Source: Glaciimonas sp. (GTDB taxonomy: Bacteria; Pseudomonadota; Gammaproteobacteria; Burkholderiales; Burkholderiaceae_D). Taken from it: a DNA stretch of 64,000 bases. The stretch lies in NCBI GenBank assembly GCA_012927625.1, contig JABBOV010000021.1, forward strand, positions 1 through 64,000. Direction: 5' to 3'. Below the pieces are notes generated by a model that was not told the DNA's origin, searched no databases, and saw only the letters and a list, made by a program, of their open reading frames with translations. Position numbers and translations under genes: made by a program. Positions 25,947-35,807 of the stretch are shown here, piece after piece; positions within the stretch are counted from its first letter, which is position 1, and each line of letters starts with the position of its first letter.

Positions 25947-26735
25947 ATGAAATCCTACTTTCGCCCTTTGCTCATTGCTTTGCTTTTCTGCTCCATGTCG
26001 GCTGCCCGAGCCGTGGATGGGCCAGATTGCACACGTCCACTGACGCTCGCCTTGCACGATCACGGTTTGTTGTATTCGTCACAGACTGACGCCGGGATCG
26101 ACAAGGATTTTGCAGATGAATTGATGCGTCGCAGCGGTTGCAAGATCATCGTCACCGTCATGCCGCGCGCCAGGATCTGGCAATTAATCGAGTCAGGCGC
26201 GCTGGATTTCAGTCTGTCTGGCATCACGAACGAGGCGCGCGATAAATTTGCCGGGTTTGCGTGGTATTTTTCCAATAAATATTATTTATTGGTACGCAAG
26301 GATGCCAAGGTGCAGCAATTGACAGATTTTGAAAATAATCCAAAACTGATGCTGGGTGTTATTCGCAGCTTCCGCTATAGTGAAAATGCCAACCGTCTGT
26401 TAGACAATCTTGCATTGGAACAGCGCGTCGATTATGCAACACGCCTGGAGCCGCTTTATCAAATTCTAGCGCTCAATCGTGTCCAGGGAATGATTATTGA
26501 GCCTTTCGATTATCCGCAGGTGGATGCCGGTTCGATCAGATCGCTGACGATCATTGTCGATCTCAATGACGCTGCCGTCCCACACGGTCTCATTATGTCC
26601 AGGAAGGCTATTTCGCTTGCAGAACAGGAAAAATGGCGGATGCTGGTCAACCAGATGCGCGCAGATGGCACTGTGCTGCATATTTTTGAAAAATACTTCC
26701 ACCCGGATCTTGCCAAGTCTCTGGTTACTTTTTGA
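25947..26735 (+). CDS. Periplasmic solute-binding protein, family 3
   Basis: 262 residues. A signal peptide (FRPLLIALLFCSMSAARA) leads into an SBP_bac_3 fold: RPLTLALHDHGLLY, IDKDFADELMRRSGCKIIV and ALDFSLSGITNEARDKFAGFAWYF. It is not next to any permease. Its stop codon (26733-26735) is 4 bp before the start of a CHASE-GGDEF diguanylate cyclase, so the two are surely one unit. The binding protein may present a ligand to the sensor, which is an inference from position only. ATG 25947 was chosen for the signal peptide. Confidence 0.82.
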   Translation: MKSYFRPLLIALLFCSMSAARAVDGPDCTRPLTLALHDHGLLYSSQTDAGIDKDFADELMRRSGCKIIVTVMPRARIWQLIESGALDFSLSGITNEARDKFAGFAWYFSNKYYLLVRKDAKVQQLTDFENNPKLMLGVIRSFRYSENANRLLDNLALEQRVDYATRLEPLYQILALNRVQGMIIEPFDYPQVDAGSIRSLTIIVDLNDAAVPHGLIMSRKAISLAEQEKWRMLVNQMRADGTVLHIFEKYFHPDLAKSLVTF

Positions 26736-26739
26736 TAAC

Positions 26740-28338
26740 ATGAAAAATCGGTTCCGCTATCAAATTCCTACTCTCCTAATTCTTACGGCTTCACTTGGTG
26801 TTACTTATAAGCTTTGGCAGCACGAACAACACAATATTGCCATTGATCAGCAAAAGAGTTTTGACTTCAATTTGCGCGAAGCCATTGGTAGTATCGAGCA
26901 GCGTATGGCGGCCTATGAGCAGGTGTTGCGCGGCACACAAGGTTTGTACGCTGCCTCCGACGTGGTGGAGCGCGAGGAATTTCAGGTCTACATTAACGCT
27001 TTGAAACTGGGTGCAAATTATTCTGGCATTCAGGGAGTCGGCATCATTCCTATCGTGGCACAGGCGCAAAAAGAGGCGCACATTGCAGCCATGCGCAAGC
27101 AAGGTTTCCCCAGCTACGCTATAAAGCCTGAAAGCCACCAGGATGTATATGCTCCAGTAATTCAGTTCGAGCCCTCCGTTGGCCGCAATCTGCTGATGCT
27201 GGGTCTGGATCACTACGCAGTCCCGTCGCGCCGCAACGCCATGGAGCAGGCGCGCGATTCAGGCTCGCCTGCCATTACTGGCAAAGTGACATTGTTGGTT
27301 GATGCCAAAAGCGACGCTCAACCTGGTTTTGTAATGTTTTTACCCATGTTCAAAAAAGGCACGCGCAGCGATACGATTGCCGCGCGTCGTGCCAATATCA
27401 ACGGCTGGGTGATTGCGACCTTTCGCATGAAAAACCTGATGGCCGGACTGTATAGCAGGCGCGTTTCGATGGCTGACATCACCATCTACGATGGCGTTGA
27501 GATGACGCCGCAGACCTTACTGTATGACTCCCAAGCACCTGACGGCAAGCTACGCAGTATCGCGCATAAGGACAAGAAGTTCATCGAGGCGACCGAGTAC
27601 ATCGAGGTAGGCGGACGCACCTGGACCCTGGCGATCCGCTCCTTGCCGGAATTCGATGTGCTGCAAGGCAAGGATAACTCGCGTCTGATTGCAATTGCCG
27701 GTATTGGTTTGAGCCTGTTGCTGACCATGCTCAGTTGGGCGCTTTTGTCGGGACGCGCTCGTGCCATGTCACTGGCGCAGAAAATGACGCAGGAATTGCG
27801 CGAAAGCGAAGCACGTTTTCGCCACCAGGCGCAACACGATAGCTTGACCGGCTTGCCTAACCGGGCGCTTTTCAGTGATCGCCTGGGGCAGGCACTGGCA
27901 CAAGCAAAGCGCCAACACAAACGGCTGGCCCTGATGTTTATTGATCTCGACGCTTTCAAACCGATCAATGACAAGCTGGGGCATCATGTAGGCGATTTCC
28001 TCCTCAAGGAGGTTGCACTGCGCATGCAGCAGCATATGCGCGCATCCGATACCGTAGCGCGTATCGGCGGCGACGAATTCGTCGTGTTGCTGCCTTCGAT
28101 TGAGGATGCGCAAGATGCGCTGGTATTGGCCGACATCATTCGTAACGCTATTAGCGAGCCGTTTGAAATGCCGGACGGAACAATCTTGAACATTTCGTCC
28201 AGCATAGGCGTGGCGGTGTATCCAGAAGATGGCCTGGACGAAACACAGTTATCCCGGAATGCCGACAGCGCCATGTACTACGCCAAACAGAGCGGCCGCA
28301 ATACCGTGCAGGCATTCCAGGCGCAAGTTACTTTTTGA
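26740..28338 (+). CDS. Diguanylate cyclase with periplasmic CHASE sensor
   Basis: 532 residues. A membrane helix (about 8-24), a periplasmic CHASE domain (about 60-280; GTQGLYAASDVVEREEFQ, YSGIQGVGIIPIV, GRNLLMLGLDHY), and a second helix (about 325-345) are followed by a GGDEF domain. The active site GGDEF is intact at 443-447, with the inhibitory I-site RASD at 434-437, so it should make cyclic di-GMP under product control. It begins 4 bp after the binding-protein gene. CHASE domains bind small molecules; the ligand here is unknown. Confidence 0.93.
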   Translation: MKNRFRYQIPTLLILTASLGVTYKLWQHEQHNIAIDQQKSFDFNLREAIGSIEQRMAAYEQVLRGTQGLYAASDVVEREEFQVYINALKLGANYSGIQGVGIIPIVAQAQKEAHIAAMRKQGFPSYAIKPESHQDVYAPVIQFEPSVGRNLLMLGLDHYAVPSRRNAMEQARDSGSPAITGKVTLLVDAKSDAQPGFVMFLPMFKKGTRSDTIAARRANINGWVIATFRMKNLMAGLYSRRVSMADITIYDGVEMTPQTLLYDSQAPDGKLRSIAHKDKKFIEATEYIEVGGRTWTLAIRSLPEFDVLQGKDNSRLIAIAGIGLSLLLTMLSWALLSGRARAMSLAQKMTQELRESEARFRHQAQHDSLTGLPNRALFSDRLGQALAQAKRQHKRLALMFIDLDAFKPINDKLGHHVGDFLLKEVALRMQQHMRASDTVARIGGDEFVVLLPSIEDAQDALVLADIIRNAISEPFEMPDGTILNISSSIGVAVYPEDGLDETQLSRNADSAMYYAKQSGRNTVQAFQAQVTF

Positions 28339-28486
28339 TGGGGCGCATGGCCTTCATTTTTACGGCTGCCCGGTCGATATCGCGATCCTTCTTTATAATC
28401 GATGTAGATAAAAAATCGGTGCCATTCAATGGTCTGCCGCGCAACATAAACCACAGCATCAAATATCAAGAATAAAGGATTCTGAA

Positions 28487-29293
28487 ATGACACAGACACT
28501 GTTATCTCGCATAGCTCGACTAACTGCAGGGACGTTGTTGGTTGCTGTCGCTTTGGGTGCTTCGGCGGCTGATCTGCTGGACACCGTCAAGGCGCGCGGC
28601 ACACTAAAAATCGCGCTGGAAGGCACTTTCCCGCCGTTCAATTTCAAGGACAAGAAAACCAACGAACTGACCGGCTTTGATGTCGATGTGGCCAAACTGG
28701 TGGCGGCCAAACTCGGCGTCAAGCCGGAATTCACCACCACCGAGTGGAGCGGCATTCTGGCAGGTCTTGCGAATGGAAAATACGATGTAATCGTCAATCA
28801 GGTCGGCGTCACCGATAAGCGCCGTGAAGCCTTCGATTTTTCCGACCCGTACACGCTCTCCAGCGGACAATTGATCGTGCAGAAAAACGAGAAGCGGGTA
28901 TTCAATGGTTTTGATGACCTGAAAGGCAAGAAGCTCGGTGTAGGGCAGGGCACCAATCACGAGCAGAAAGCCAAGAGCGTTGCCGGCATCGAAGTCAAAA
29001 GCTATCCCGGCGCGCCGGAATATCTGCAGGATCTGGCCAGCGGCCGGATTGATGCGGCGCTCAACGATAGCTTGATGGTGTCATACCTGTTGAAGACCTC
29101 GAATCTGCCGCTGAAAGCGGGTGCGCCGTTGGGCGACATCGATAAAATGGCGATCCCGTTCAAGAAAAATAATCCGAAGTTCAAGGCAGCGATCAACCAG
29201 GCGATTGCCGATATCATCAAGGATGGCAGCTTCGGCCTAGTTTCGAACAAATGGTTTGGCCGCGACGTGAGCAAGGCTCCGGTAGCGAAATAA
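28487..29293 (+). CDS. Amino-acid ABC transporter substrate-binding protein
   Basis: 268 residues. A signal peptide ends in ALGASAA. The mature part is a family 3 binding protein of the cystine/polar amino acid type: LKIALEGTFPPFNFKDKKTNELTGFDVDVAKLVAAKLGVK, TEWSGILAGLANGKYDVIVNQVGVTDKR and GVGQGTNHEQKAKS. Substrate is probably cystine or another amino acid. It is followed by a terminator and then the permease gene; no ATP-binding gene is present. Confidence 0.9.
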   Translation: MTQTLLSRIARLTAGTLLVAVALGASAADLLDTVKARGTLKIALEGTFPPFNFKDKKTNELTGFDVDVAKLVAAKLGVKPEFTTTEWSGILAGLANGKYDVIVNQVGVTDKRREAFDFSDPYTLSSGQLIVQKNEKRVFNGFDDLKGKKLGVGQGTNHEQKAKSVAGIEVKSYPGAPEYLQDLASGRIDAALNDSLMVSYLLKTSNLPLKAGAPLGDIDKMAIPFKKNNPKFKAAINQAIADIIKDGSFGLVSNKWFGRDVSKAPVAK

Positions 29294-29315
29294 ATAAGCA
29301 CCAGGCTGGCATCAA

Positions 29316-29349
29316 ACTATCCCCGTACGCGCTGCGGGGATAGTTTTTT
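29316..29349 (+). terminator. Rho-independent terminator/attenuator between binding protein and permease
   Basis: A GC-rich stem (ACTATCCCCG / CGGGGATAGT) with a short loop is followed by TTTTTT at 29344-29349. Located between two co-directional ABC genes, it would reduce permease transcription relative to the binding protein, a common stoichiometry control. Confidence 0.82.
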
Positions 29350-29372
29350 GGCGCTTCACAATAAGGATCAAC

Positions 29373-30035
29373 ATGGAACTTTGGGAGCTGCTGAAGCAGG
29401 CTGCGCCGGTCTTGTTTAAAGGTGCTGGTTACACGGTGTTGTTTGCGCTGGCCTCGATGGGCGGCGGACTGGCGCTCGGTTTCTTGTTGGCAGTGGCGCG
29501 CATCGTGCCGTGGAAATCGGTGCGAGTGCCTGCCGCGTTATACGTCAGTCTGATGCGTGGTACTCCATTACTGGTGCAGATATTTTTGATTTATTACGGC
29601 TTACCCAGTATCGGCATCGAGTTTTCGCCGGCAGTAGCCGGAGTGCTGGCCTTGAGCCTGAATGCCGGTGCGTATCTGTCGGAAAGCATCCGTGGTGCGA
29701 TTCTCGGCGTCGGCAAAGGTCAGTGGGCTGCCGGCTACAGCCTCGGGCTCGGCTATCTGCAAACCTTGCGCCATATCGTCATGCCGCAAGCCCTGCGCAT
29801 TGCGGTGCCATCGATGAGCAACACTCTGATCAGCCTGATCAAGGACACTTCGCTGGTGTCCGTCATCACCGTAACCGAACTGATGCTGGCGACCAAGGAA
29901 GTGATTGCCATCACTTTTCGTCCATTACCTTTGTATCTGTCAGCAGCAGCGATTTACTGGTGCCTGTGTCTGTGCTTTGAGGCCCTGCAACGGCGTTTGG
30001 AGCGCCGCCTGGAGCAGGCGCACCGGCAGGATTAG
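29373..30035 (+). CDS. Amino-acid ABC transporter permease (HisM/GlnP type)
   Basis: 220 residues with about five membrane helices and the EAA-like loop NAGAYLSESIRGAILGVGKGQWAAGYSLGL. N-terminal TVLFALASMGGGLALGFLLAVAR and RGTPLLVQIFLIYYGLP are typical of polar amino acid permeases. It pairs with the binding protein upstream. The expected ATPase gene does not follow: after the stop there is a ribosome-binding-site-like GAAAGGAAA at 30064-30072 with no gene, then a 62-bp repeat and a convergent reductase. Confidence 0.91.
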   Translation: MELWELLKQAAPVLFKGAGYTVLFALASMGGGLALGFLLAVARIVPWKSVRVPAALYVSLMRGTPLLVQIFLIYYGLPSIGIEFSPAVAGVLALSLNAGAYLSESIRGAILGVGKGQWAAGYSLGLGYLQTLRHIVMPQALRIAVPSMSNTLISLIKDTSLVSVITVTELMLATKEVIAITFRPLPLYLSAAAIYWCLCLCFEALQRRLERRLEQAHRQD

Positions 30036-30102
30036 TCAGCGCTGATCCGACGCTGATTGCTTCGAAAGGAAATTTAAGCGGGTGTAATAATAATTTAAAA
30101 AA

Positions 30103-30164
30103 GCGGGAGTATATGTATAAAGCATATGACTCCCGCATATTTTTACGAAGATATAGAAAAATAC
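30103..30164 (-). repeat. 62-bp intergenic repeat, copy 6
   Basis: On the minus strand: GTATTTTTCTATAT, ATGCGGGAGT in the middle and ATACTCCCGC at the end. Here the 3' half forms a perfect hairpin (GCGGGAGT / ACTCCCGC closing an inner ATATG / CATAT), the clearest structured copy. It lies between the permease and the convergent FMN reductase. Confidence 0.8.
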
Positions 30165-30229
30165 TTAGCCGCGTATGTATTCTGCGCGAGGATTTTGGGC
30201 GTACGCGCCTGATGTGCGATTAAAAAATC

Positions 30230-30790
30230 TTAACGCGCCTGATGGTGATCAATCCATTGCTCAAATGCCAGTAGAAATTTCTGCATGAAATCGCGCGCGT
30301 CGTCGCTGGCAATCGCGCCTTTGTCGTCGAACAGGCTGCTGGCGTTGCCGATATAAGCCTCGGGCTGCGCCATCGCCGGCACATTCAGGAATACTAGCGA
30401 CTGCCGCAGGTGATGATTGGCGCCGAAGCCGCCGATTGCTCCCGGCGAGACGCTGATAACCGCGCCCGGCTTGCCGTCCCACACGCTATGACCGTATGGG
30501 CGCGAGCCGACATCAATCGCGTTCTTCAGCACGCCCGGTACCGATCGGTTGTATTCGGGCGTGATAAACATTACTGCATCGGCCGCCTGCACTTGCTGCT
30601 TGAATGCGCTCACTGGCGGTGTCGGTTCAGCCTCGGAATCCTGGTTGAACAAAGGTAAAGCACCAATTTCAACGATCTCCAGTTTGAGTGATGACGGCGC
30701 TAGCGCAATCAATGCGTTTGCCATTTTCCGGTTCAATGAATCCTTGCGCAGACTGCCGACAATGATTGCAATATTTTTAGGTGTATTCAT
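30230..30790 (-). CDS. NADPH-dependent FMN reductase
   Basis: 186 residues of the flavodoxin-like NADPH:FMN reductase/chromate reductase family. The FMN phosphate loop is GSLRKDSLNRKMANAL; the flavin-contact motif is TPEYNRSVPGVLKNAIDVGSRP; GAIGGFGANHHLRQ follows. It is a soluble oxidoreductase for quinones, chromate or free flavin. ATG 30790 has AAAGGA five bases upstream on its strand; adjacent ATG 30793 and a longer frame to 30850 are possible. Monocistronic. Confidence 0.88.
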   Translation of the reverse strand: MNTPKNIAIIVGSLRKDSLNRKMANALIALAPSSLKLEIVEIGALPLFNQDSEAEPTPPVSAFKQQVQAADAVMFITPEYNRSVPGVLKNAIDVGSRPYGHSVWDGKPGAVISVSPGAIGGFGANHHLRQSLVFLNVPAMAQPEAYIGNASSLFDDKGAIASDDARDFMQKFLLAFEQWIDHHQAR

Positions 30791-31185
30791 CATGATCCTT
30801 TGGTTAAAAAGCAAAGCAGTAATTTTGTTCAAATACAACATGTTCGCCATACGCTGAAAGATGGGCGAGAAAACAATCCGAATTATTTAAGACTTACGCA
30901 AAGCCAAGTGATGAGCCAGCAGTACTCGCGTATGCCTTGCTATTAAAACTATTTTCAGAGCACCTCAATAATACGGCACAAAATATATAACTTGAATGCC
31001 GAGTCGGGGACTCAGTCGGCGCGCAGGCTCCACCGGATTGCGCCAGGTCAAAGATTGGCTATTTGGCGGGACGATCATGGATTGCGCAATCTACAATTCT
31101 TTTTATCGCCGTCTGCAATGGCGATTTCACGCAACGCCATTCGTTTGTGGTGTTCTTATCCGGTTCATTTTAAGGAGACGGTACT
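30791..31185. other. 395-bp intergenic region, no gene recognised
   Basis: It separates the divergent FMN reductase and VOC genes. It contains short imperfect inverted repeats (GCCGAGTC / GACTCAGTCGGC around 31000-31021 and ATGGCGAT...CAACGCCAT near 31118-31141) and a clear TAAGGAG ribosome-binding site at 31170-31176 for the VOC gene. No RNA gene, repeat copy or small reading frame could be supported. Confidence 0.4.
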
Positions 31186-31557
31186 ATGGCAAATCCATTC
31201 GTGCATATTGAATTGCACACCGGCGATCTGGCCAAAGCAAAGGCGTTTTATAGCCAATTATTCGACTGGAAGCTGGAAGATGTTGCGACCCCCGAAAACG
31301 GCGTACCTTACACCATGATCAACGTGGGCAGCGGTACCGGCGGCGGCATGATGGCCAATCCGGCCCAGCACGAGCCGGCCCATTGGCAAGCGTTTGTCGG
31401 GGTTGATGATATCAAGGCCAGTACGGAGAAAGCGAGGTCGCTGGGCGCAACCGTAGTGCAGGAAGTGATGGATATCGGCGACGACGGCTGGATCAGCGTG
31501 ATTGTCGACCCGACAGGCGCCAGGTTCGCCTTGTGGCAAGCGAAGGCTGGCTCCTGA
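31186..31557 (+). CDS. VOC-superfamily (glyoxalase-like) protein
   Basis: 123 residues with a two-beta-alpha-beta-beta-beta VOC fold: PFVHIELHTGDLAKAKAFYSQLFDWKLE, GGGMMANPAQHEPAHWQAFVGVDDIKAS and WISVIVDPTGARFALWQAK. The metal ligands and reaction are not certain; relatives include bleomycin-resistance-like and antigen Cfp30B-like proteins. Start ATG 31186 has TAAGGAG upstream. It is convergent with the ABC-F gene, 16 bp apart. Confidence 0.85.
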   Translation: MANPFVHIELHTGDLAKAKAFYSQLFDWKLEDVATPENGVPYTMINVGSGTGGGMMANPAQHEPAHWQAFVGVDDIKASTEKARSLGATVVQEVMDIGDDGWISVIVDPTGARFALWQAKAGS

Positions 31558-31573
31558 ACTGCCGCTTCTAAAC

Positions 31574-33565
31574 TTACAGCTTTTCCAATTCTTCTTGTTG
31601 CTCCAGCCATTCCCCTTCCAGTTGCACCAAGTCTTTGGTGTAGAAAGTCTGGTCGGTCAGCAGGGTTTTCAGCTTGGCTTTGTTGGCGGCGTCGTAGATG
31701 CCGGAATTGGCGAGTTCAGTGTCGATTTGGTTTTTTTGTTCGTTGCGTTTGGCGATTTGCTCTTCCAGGCGCTTGATTTTGTTTTCAATCGGCTTTCGTG
31801 CCGCGGCGTTTTTTTGCCTTTGTTCAGCGTCCAGCCGTTTTTGGTCGCGCTTGTCGATGGCAGGCGCGGCGGCAACCGCTGCGACAGGGGTGGCTTTCGG
31901 CAAGTCTTCGGAGGTGTCCCGGTGGACTGGCAACACATCGGTGCCTTTGCCGAGTTTGGTCTGGAATAGCCAATCCTTGTAGTCGTCCAGATCGCCGTCG
32001 AAAGGTTGCAGCCTGCCGTTGGCGACGATGATGAATTGATCGGTGGTAGCGCGCAGCAGGTGGCGGTCATGAGAAACCACGACTAGCGTGCCTTCGAACT
32101 GGGCCAGCGCTTCGGTTAGAGCTTCGCGGGTTTCCAGATCCAGATGGTTGGTTGGCTCATCCAGCAGCAGCAGGTTGGGGCGCTGCCAAACGATCAATGC
32201 TAAGGCCAGACGGGCTTTTTCGCCACCGGAAAAGGGTGCAATCGAAGAAGTGACCATCTGGCCGGGGAAGTTGAAGCTGCCGAGGAAATTGCGTAATTCC
32301 TGCTCACGCACGGTGGGCGCGATCTTGGCCAGATGCCATAGCGGCGATTCGTCGTGGCGCAGCATTTCAACCTGGTGCTGGGCGAAATAGCCGATGGTCA
32401 AACCTTTGCCGGTAGTAAAAGTGCCGGTGACCGGATTGATGTCGCCGGCAATGGTTTTGATCAGCGTCGATTTGCCGGCACCATTCACGCCCAAAAGACC
32501 GATGCGCTGACCGATCTGAAGCGAAAAATTGATGTTGTTGACGATGATTTTTTCGCCGGTCTGGTGGCCGTTCTCGTCCTTGAGTTGATAACCGGCATTC
32601 ACGTCTTCCATCACCAATAGCGGGTTCGGTGCATTCAGAGGTTCGCGAAATTCGAAAGAGAATTCGGCAGCCGCGCGTAGCGGCGCCAGTTCCGCCATCT
32701 TTTCCAGTGCTTTCATGCGGCTCTGTGCTTGGCGCGCTTTGCTGGCTTGCGCCTTGAAGCGGTTGACGAAGGATTCCAGATGGGCGCGCTGGCGGTTTTG
32801 CTTTTCCATCACGCCTTGCGCCAGGATCATTTGCGCAGCGCGCTGGCGCTCAAAACTGGAATAATTGCCGGAATAGCGTTTCAGTTTGCGCTCGTCAATG
32901 TGGACGATCACGTTGACCACTTCATCCAGGAAGTCGCGATCGTGCGAAATGATCAAGAGCGTGCCGGCGTAGCGTTTCAGCCAGTCTTCCAGCCAGATGA
33001 TGGCGTCCAGATCCAGATGGTTGGTCGGCTCATCCAGCAGCAGCAGGTCGGACGGGCACATCAGCGCTTGCGCCAGGTTCAGTCGCATGCGCCAGCCGCC
33101 GGAGAAACTTGCCACCGGTTGCTGCATTTGTTCCAGCGTGAAACCCAGCCCGAGCAGCAATTGTTCGCCGCGCGAATTGACAGTGTAGGCGTCGGCGTCA
33201 GCCAGCGCGCCGTACATGTTGCCGATGGCGATGCCGTTTTCGGTAGTTTCCGGTTGCGCTTCCAATACAGCCAATTCTGCTTCGAGCTTACGCAGCGTGA
33301 TGTCACCGTCGATCGCGTAATCCAGCGCGGCGCGCTCTAGCGCCGGAGTTTCCTGCGCAACGTAGGCGACGCGCCATTTGGCGGGATAATCGATTTCGCC
33401 CTGGTCGGCGTGCAGTTCGCCGCGCAACAGGCCGAACAGGCTGGATTTGCCAGCGCCGTTGGCGCCGATCAGGCCGATTTTGTCGCCCGGGTTGAGTGTC
33501 ACGTCGACATTGTCGAGGAGCGGCTTGATGCCACGCATCAGGCTAACTTGCTGGAACCGAATCAT
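31574..33565 (-). CDS. ABC-F family ATPase, YheS type
   Basis: 663 residues, two ABC ATPase domains and no membrane segment. Domain 1 has GANGAGKSSLFGLL, SFSGGWRMRL and LLLDEPTNHLDLDAI; domain 2 has GVNGAGKSTLIKTI, PFSGGEKARLAL and LLLDEPTNHLDLETRE. Between them is the charged ABC-F linker, and a Lys/Glu-rich coiled-coil tail (about 590-663) ends the protein. Such proteins act on ribosomes to relieve stalling. A copy of the 62-bp repeat ends only 10 bp before its start codon, and no ordinary ribosome-binding site is visible there. Confidence 0.92.
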   Translation of the reverse strand: MIRFQQVSLMRGIKPLLDNVDVTLNPGDKIGLIGANGAGKSSLFGLLRGELHADQGEIDYPAKWRVAYVAQETPALERAALDYAIDGDITLRKLEAELAVLEAQPETTENGIAIGNMYGALADADAYTVNSRGEQLLLGLGFTLEQMQQPVASFSGGWRMRLNLAQALMCPSDLLLLDEPTNHLDLDAIIWLEDWLKRYAGTLLIISHDRDFLDEVVNVIVHIDERKLKRYSGNYSSFERQRAAQMILAQGVMEKQNRQRAHLESFVNRFKAQASKARQAQSRMKALEKMAELAPLRAAAEFSFEFREPLNAPNPLLVMEDVNAGYQLKDENGHQTGEKIIVNNINFSLQIGQRIGLLGVNGAGKSTLIKTIAGDINPVTGTFTTGKGLTIGYFAQHQVEMLRHDESPLWHLAKIAPTVREQELRNFLGSFNFPGQMVTSSIAPFSGGEKARLALALIVWQRPNLLLLDEPTNHLDLETREALTEALAQFEGTLVVVSHDRHLLRATTDQFIIVANGRLQPFDGDLDDYKDWLFQTKLGKGTDVLPVHRDTSEDLPKATPVAAVAAAPAIDKRDQKRLDAEQRQKNAAARKPIENKIKRLEEQIAKRNEQKNQIDTELANSGIYDAANKAKLKTLLTDQTFYTKDLVQLEGEWLEQQEELEKL

Positions 33566-33575
33566 AATTAATTTC

Positions 33576-33637
33576 TAGGGAGTATGCTGTAAAACCATGC
33601 TTTTTCCGCATGTATTTATTGCGCGTAATAAAAATAC
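33576..33637 (-). repeat. 62-bp intergenic repeat, copy 7
   Basis: Minus strand: GTATTTTTATTACGCGCAA, ATGCGG at 27-32, GCATACTCCCTA at the end. It occupies the immediate leader of the ABC-F gene (10 bp before its ATG, same orientation). Confidence 0.82.
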
Positions 33638-33641
33638 AAAT

Positions 33642-33677
33642 GGGAGTAGAGCTTATTAGGCCAGACTCCCGTATTGC
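33642..33677. repeat. Partial repeat/hairpin next to copy 7
   Basis: GGGAGTAGAGC...CAGACTCCCG, a hairpin with a 6-bp GGGAGT/ACTCCC stem. It resembles the hairpin half of the 30.1 kb repeat copy, suggesting a second, partial element beside the complete one. It may also terminate prmB-side transcription. Confidence 0.45.
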
Positions 33678-33704
33678 CTGTAGTGCAGTTTGAAGCTTAT
33701 TGTT

Positions 33705-34607
33705 TCAGTGTTGTTTCAATTGTTCTGCTGTGATCAAAAATACCATATCATCACCCTCGCTGGTGGTAACCCAGGTCAATTCCAGATCCGGGAAAGCCGC
33801 TTCCGCAAAGGTGCGTTCATTGCCGACTTCAACGATGAGTAGGCCTTTTTCAGTCAGACGTTGGGCCGCACCAGCCACGATTTTGCGCACCAGATCCATG
33901 CCATCGTCACCGCCAGCCAAGGCAATCTGCGGTTCATGCAGATATTCTCGCGGCAGTTGTCCCATCGAACCGTTGTTTACGTAAGGTGGATTGGCGACGA
34001 TCAAATCGTATTTTTTGTCAGGGACATTAGTATACAGGTCGGACTCGATCAGGGTGATGCGATCTTCAAGGTCGTAATCAGCAACGTTGCGAAACGCCAC
34101 ATCCAGCGCATCCTTTGAGATGTCGGTGGTACTGATATGGGCGTTCGGAAATGCATCGGCCAGCATGATCGGCAGGCAACCCGAGCCGGTGCATAGTTCG
34201 AGGATATTGGTCACCGCTTCCGGGGCACTGATCCAGGGCGCAAAAAATTCTGGAATCAATTCGGCGATAAAGGAGCGCGGCACGATCACGCGCTCGTCAA
34301 CGTAAAAACGATAGCTGCCGAGCCACGCTTCATGCGTGATATAGGCAGCCGGCACCCGATCGGTGGCGCGACGCTCGATGACTTCCAGAATGGCAGCTAC
34401 TTCTTCCGGCAGCAGGTGCGCATCCAGAAATGGGTCGAGCGTTTCCAGCGGCAGCTTGAGCGTATGCAGGATCAGGTAGGCGGCTTCGTCCAGCGCATTG
34501 CTGCTACCGTGACCGAAAAATAGCTGTTCGGTATTAAAGCGCGTAATCGCATAGCGAAACAGGTCGCGCGGGGTGGAGAACGGGTGGGCTGGCAGTTGGC
34601 GTGTCAT
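33705..34607 (-). CDS. prmB: Ribosomal protein L3 N5-glutamine methyltransferase PrmB
   Basis: 300 residues. It methylates a glutamine of ribosomal protein L3 (a release-factor-type glutamine methyltransferase). The N-terminal PrmB-specific part is present (YAITRFNTEQLFFGHGSSNALDEAAYL). The SAM motif is ILELCTGSGCLPIMLA, and the catalytic NPPY is in IVANPPYVNNGSM. It is the last gene of the dap run, 70 bp after dapE, with a REP-like hairpin in the gap. Confidence 0.95.
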   Translation of the reverse strand: MTRQLPAHPFSTPRDLFRYAITRFNTEQLFFGHGSSNALDEAAYLILHTLKLPLETLDPFLDAHLLPEEVAAILEVIERRATDRVPAAYITHEAWLGSYRFYVDERVIVPRSFIAELIPEFFAPWISAPEAVTNILELCTGSGCLPIMLADAFPNAHISTTDISKDALDVAFRNVADYDLEDRITLIESDLYTNVPDKKYDLIVANPPYVNNGSMGQLPREYLHEPQIALAGGDDGMDLVRKIVAGAAQRLTEKGLLIVEVGNERTFAEAAFPDLELTWVTTSEGDDMVFLITAEQLKQH

Positions 34608-34638
34608 GGTGTGTCGATTTTTAAGTGGATGCGATTTG

Positions 34639-34666
34639 GTAGTGCAGGCACGGAGGCCTGTACTAC
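34639..34666 (+). repeat. REP-like hairpin GTAGTGCAGGC...
   Basis: GTAGTGCAGGC / GCCTGTACTAC arms (one G-T pair) around a short loop, with GTAG/CTAC ends. It is nearly identical to the element at 52671-52708. It lies between dapE and prmB. The bases after it repeat CTAGGTCAGCA twice (34665-34687), the second copy running into the dapE stop codon. Confidence 0.65.
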
Positions 34667-34676
34667 TAGGTCAGCA

Positions 34677-35807
<1,131 letters not shown>

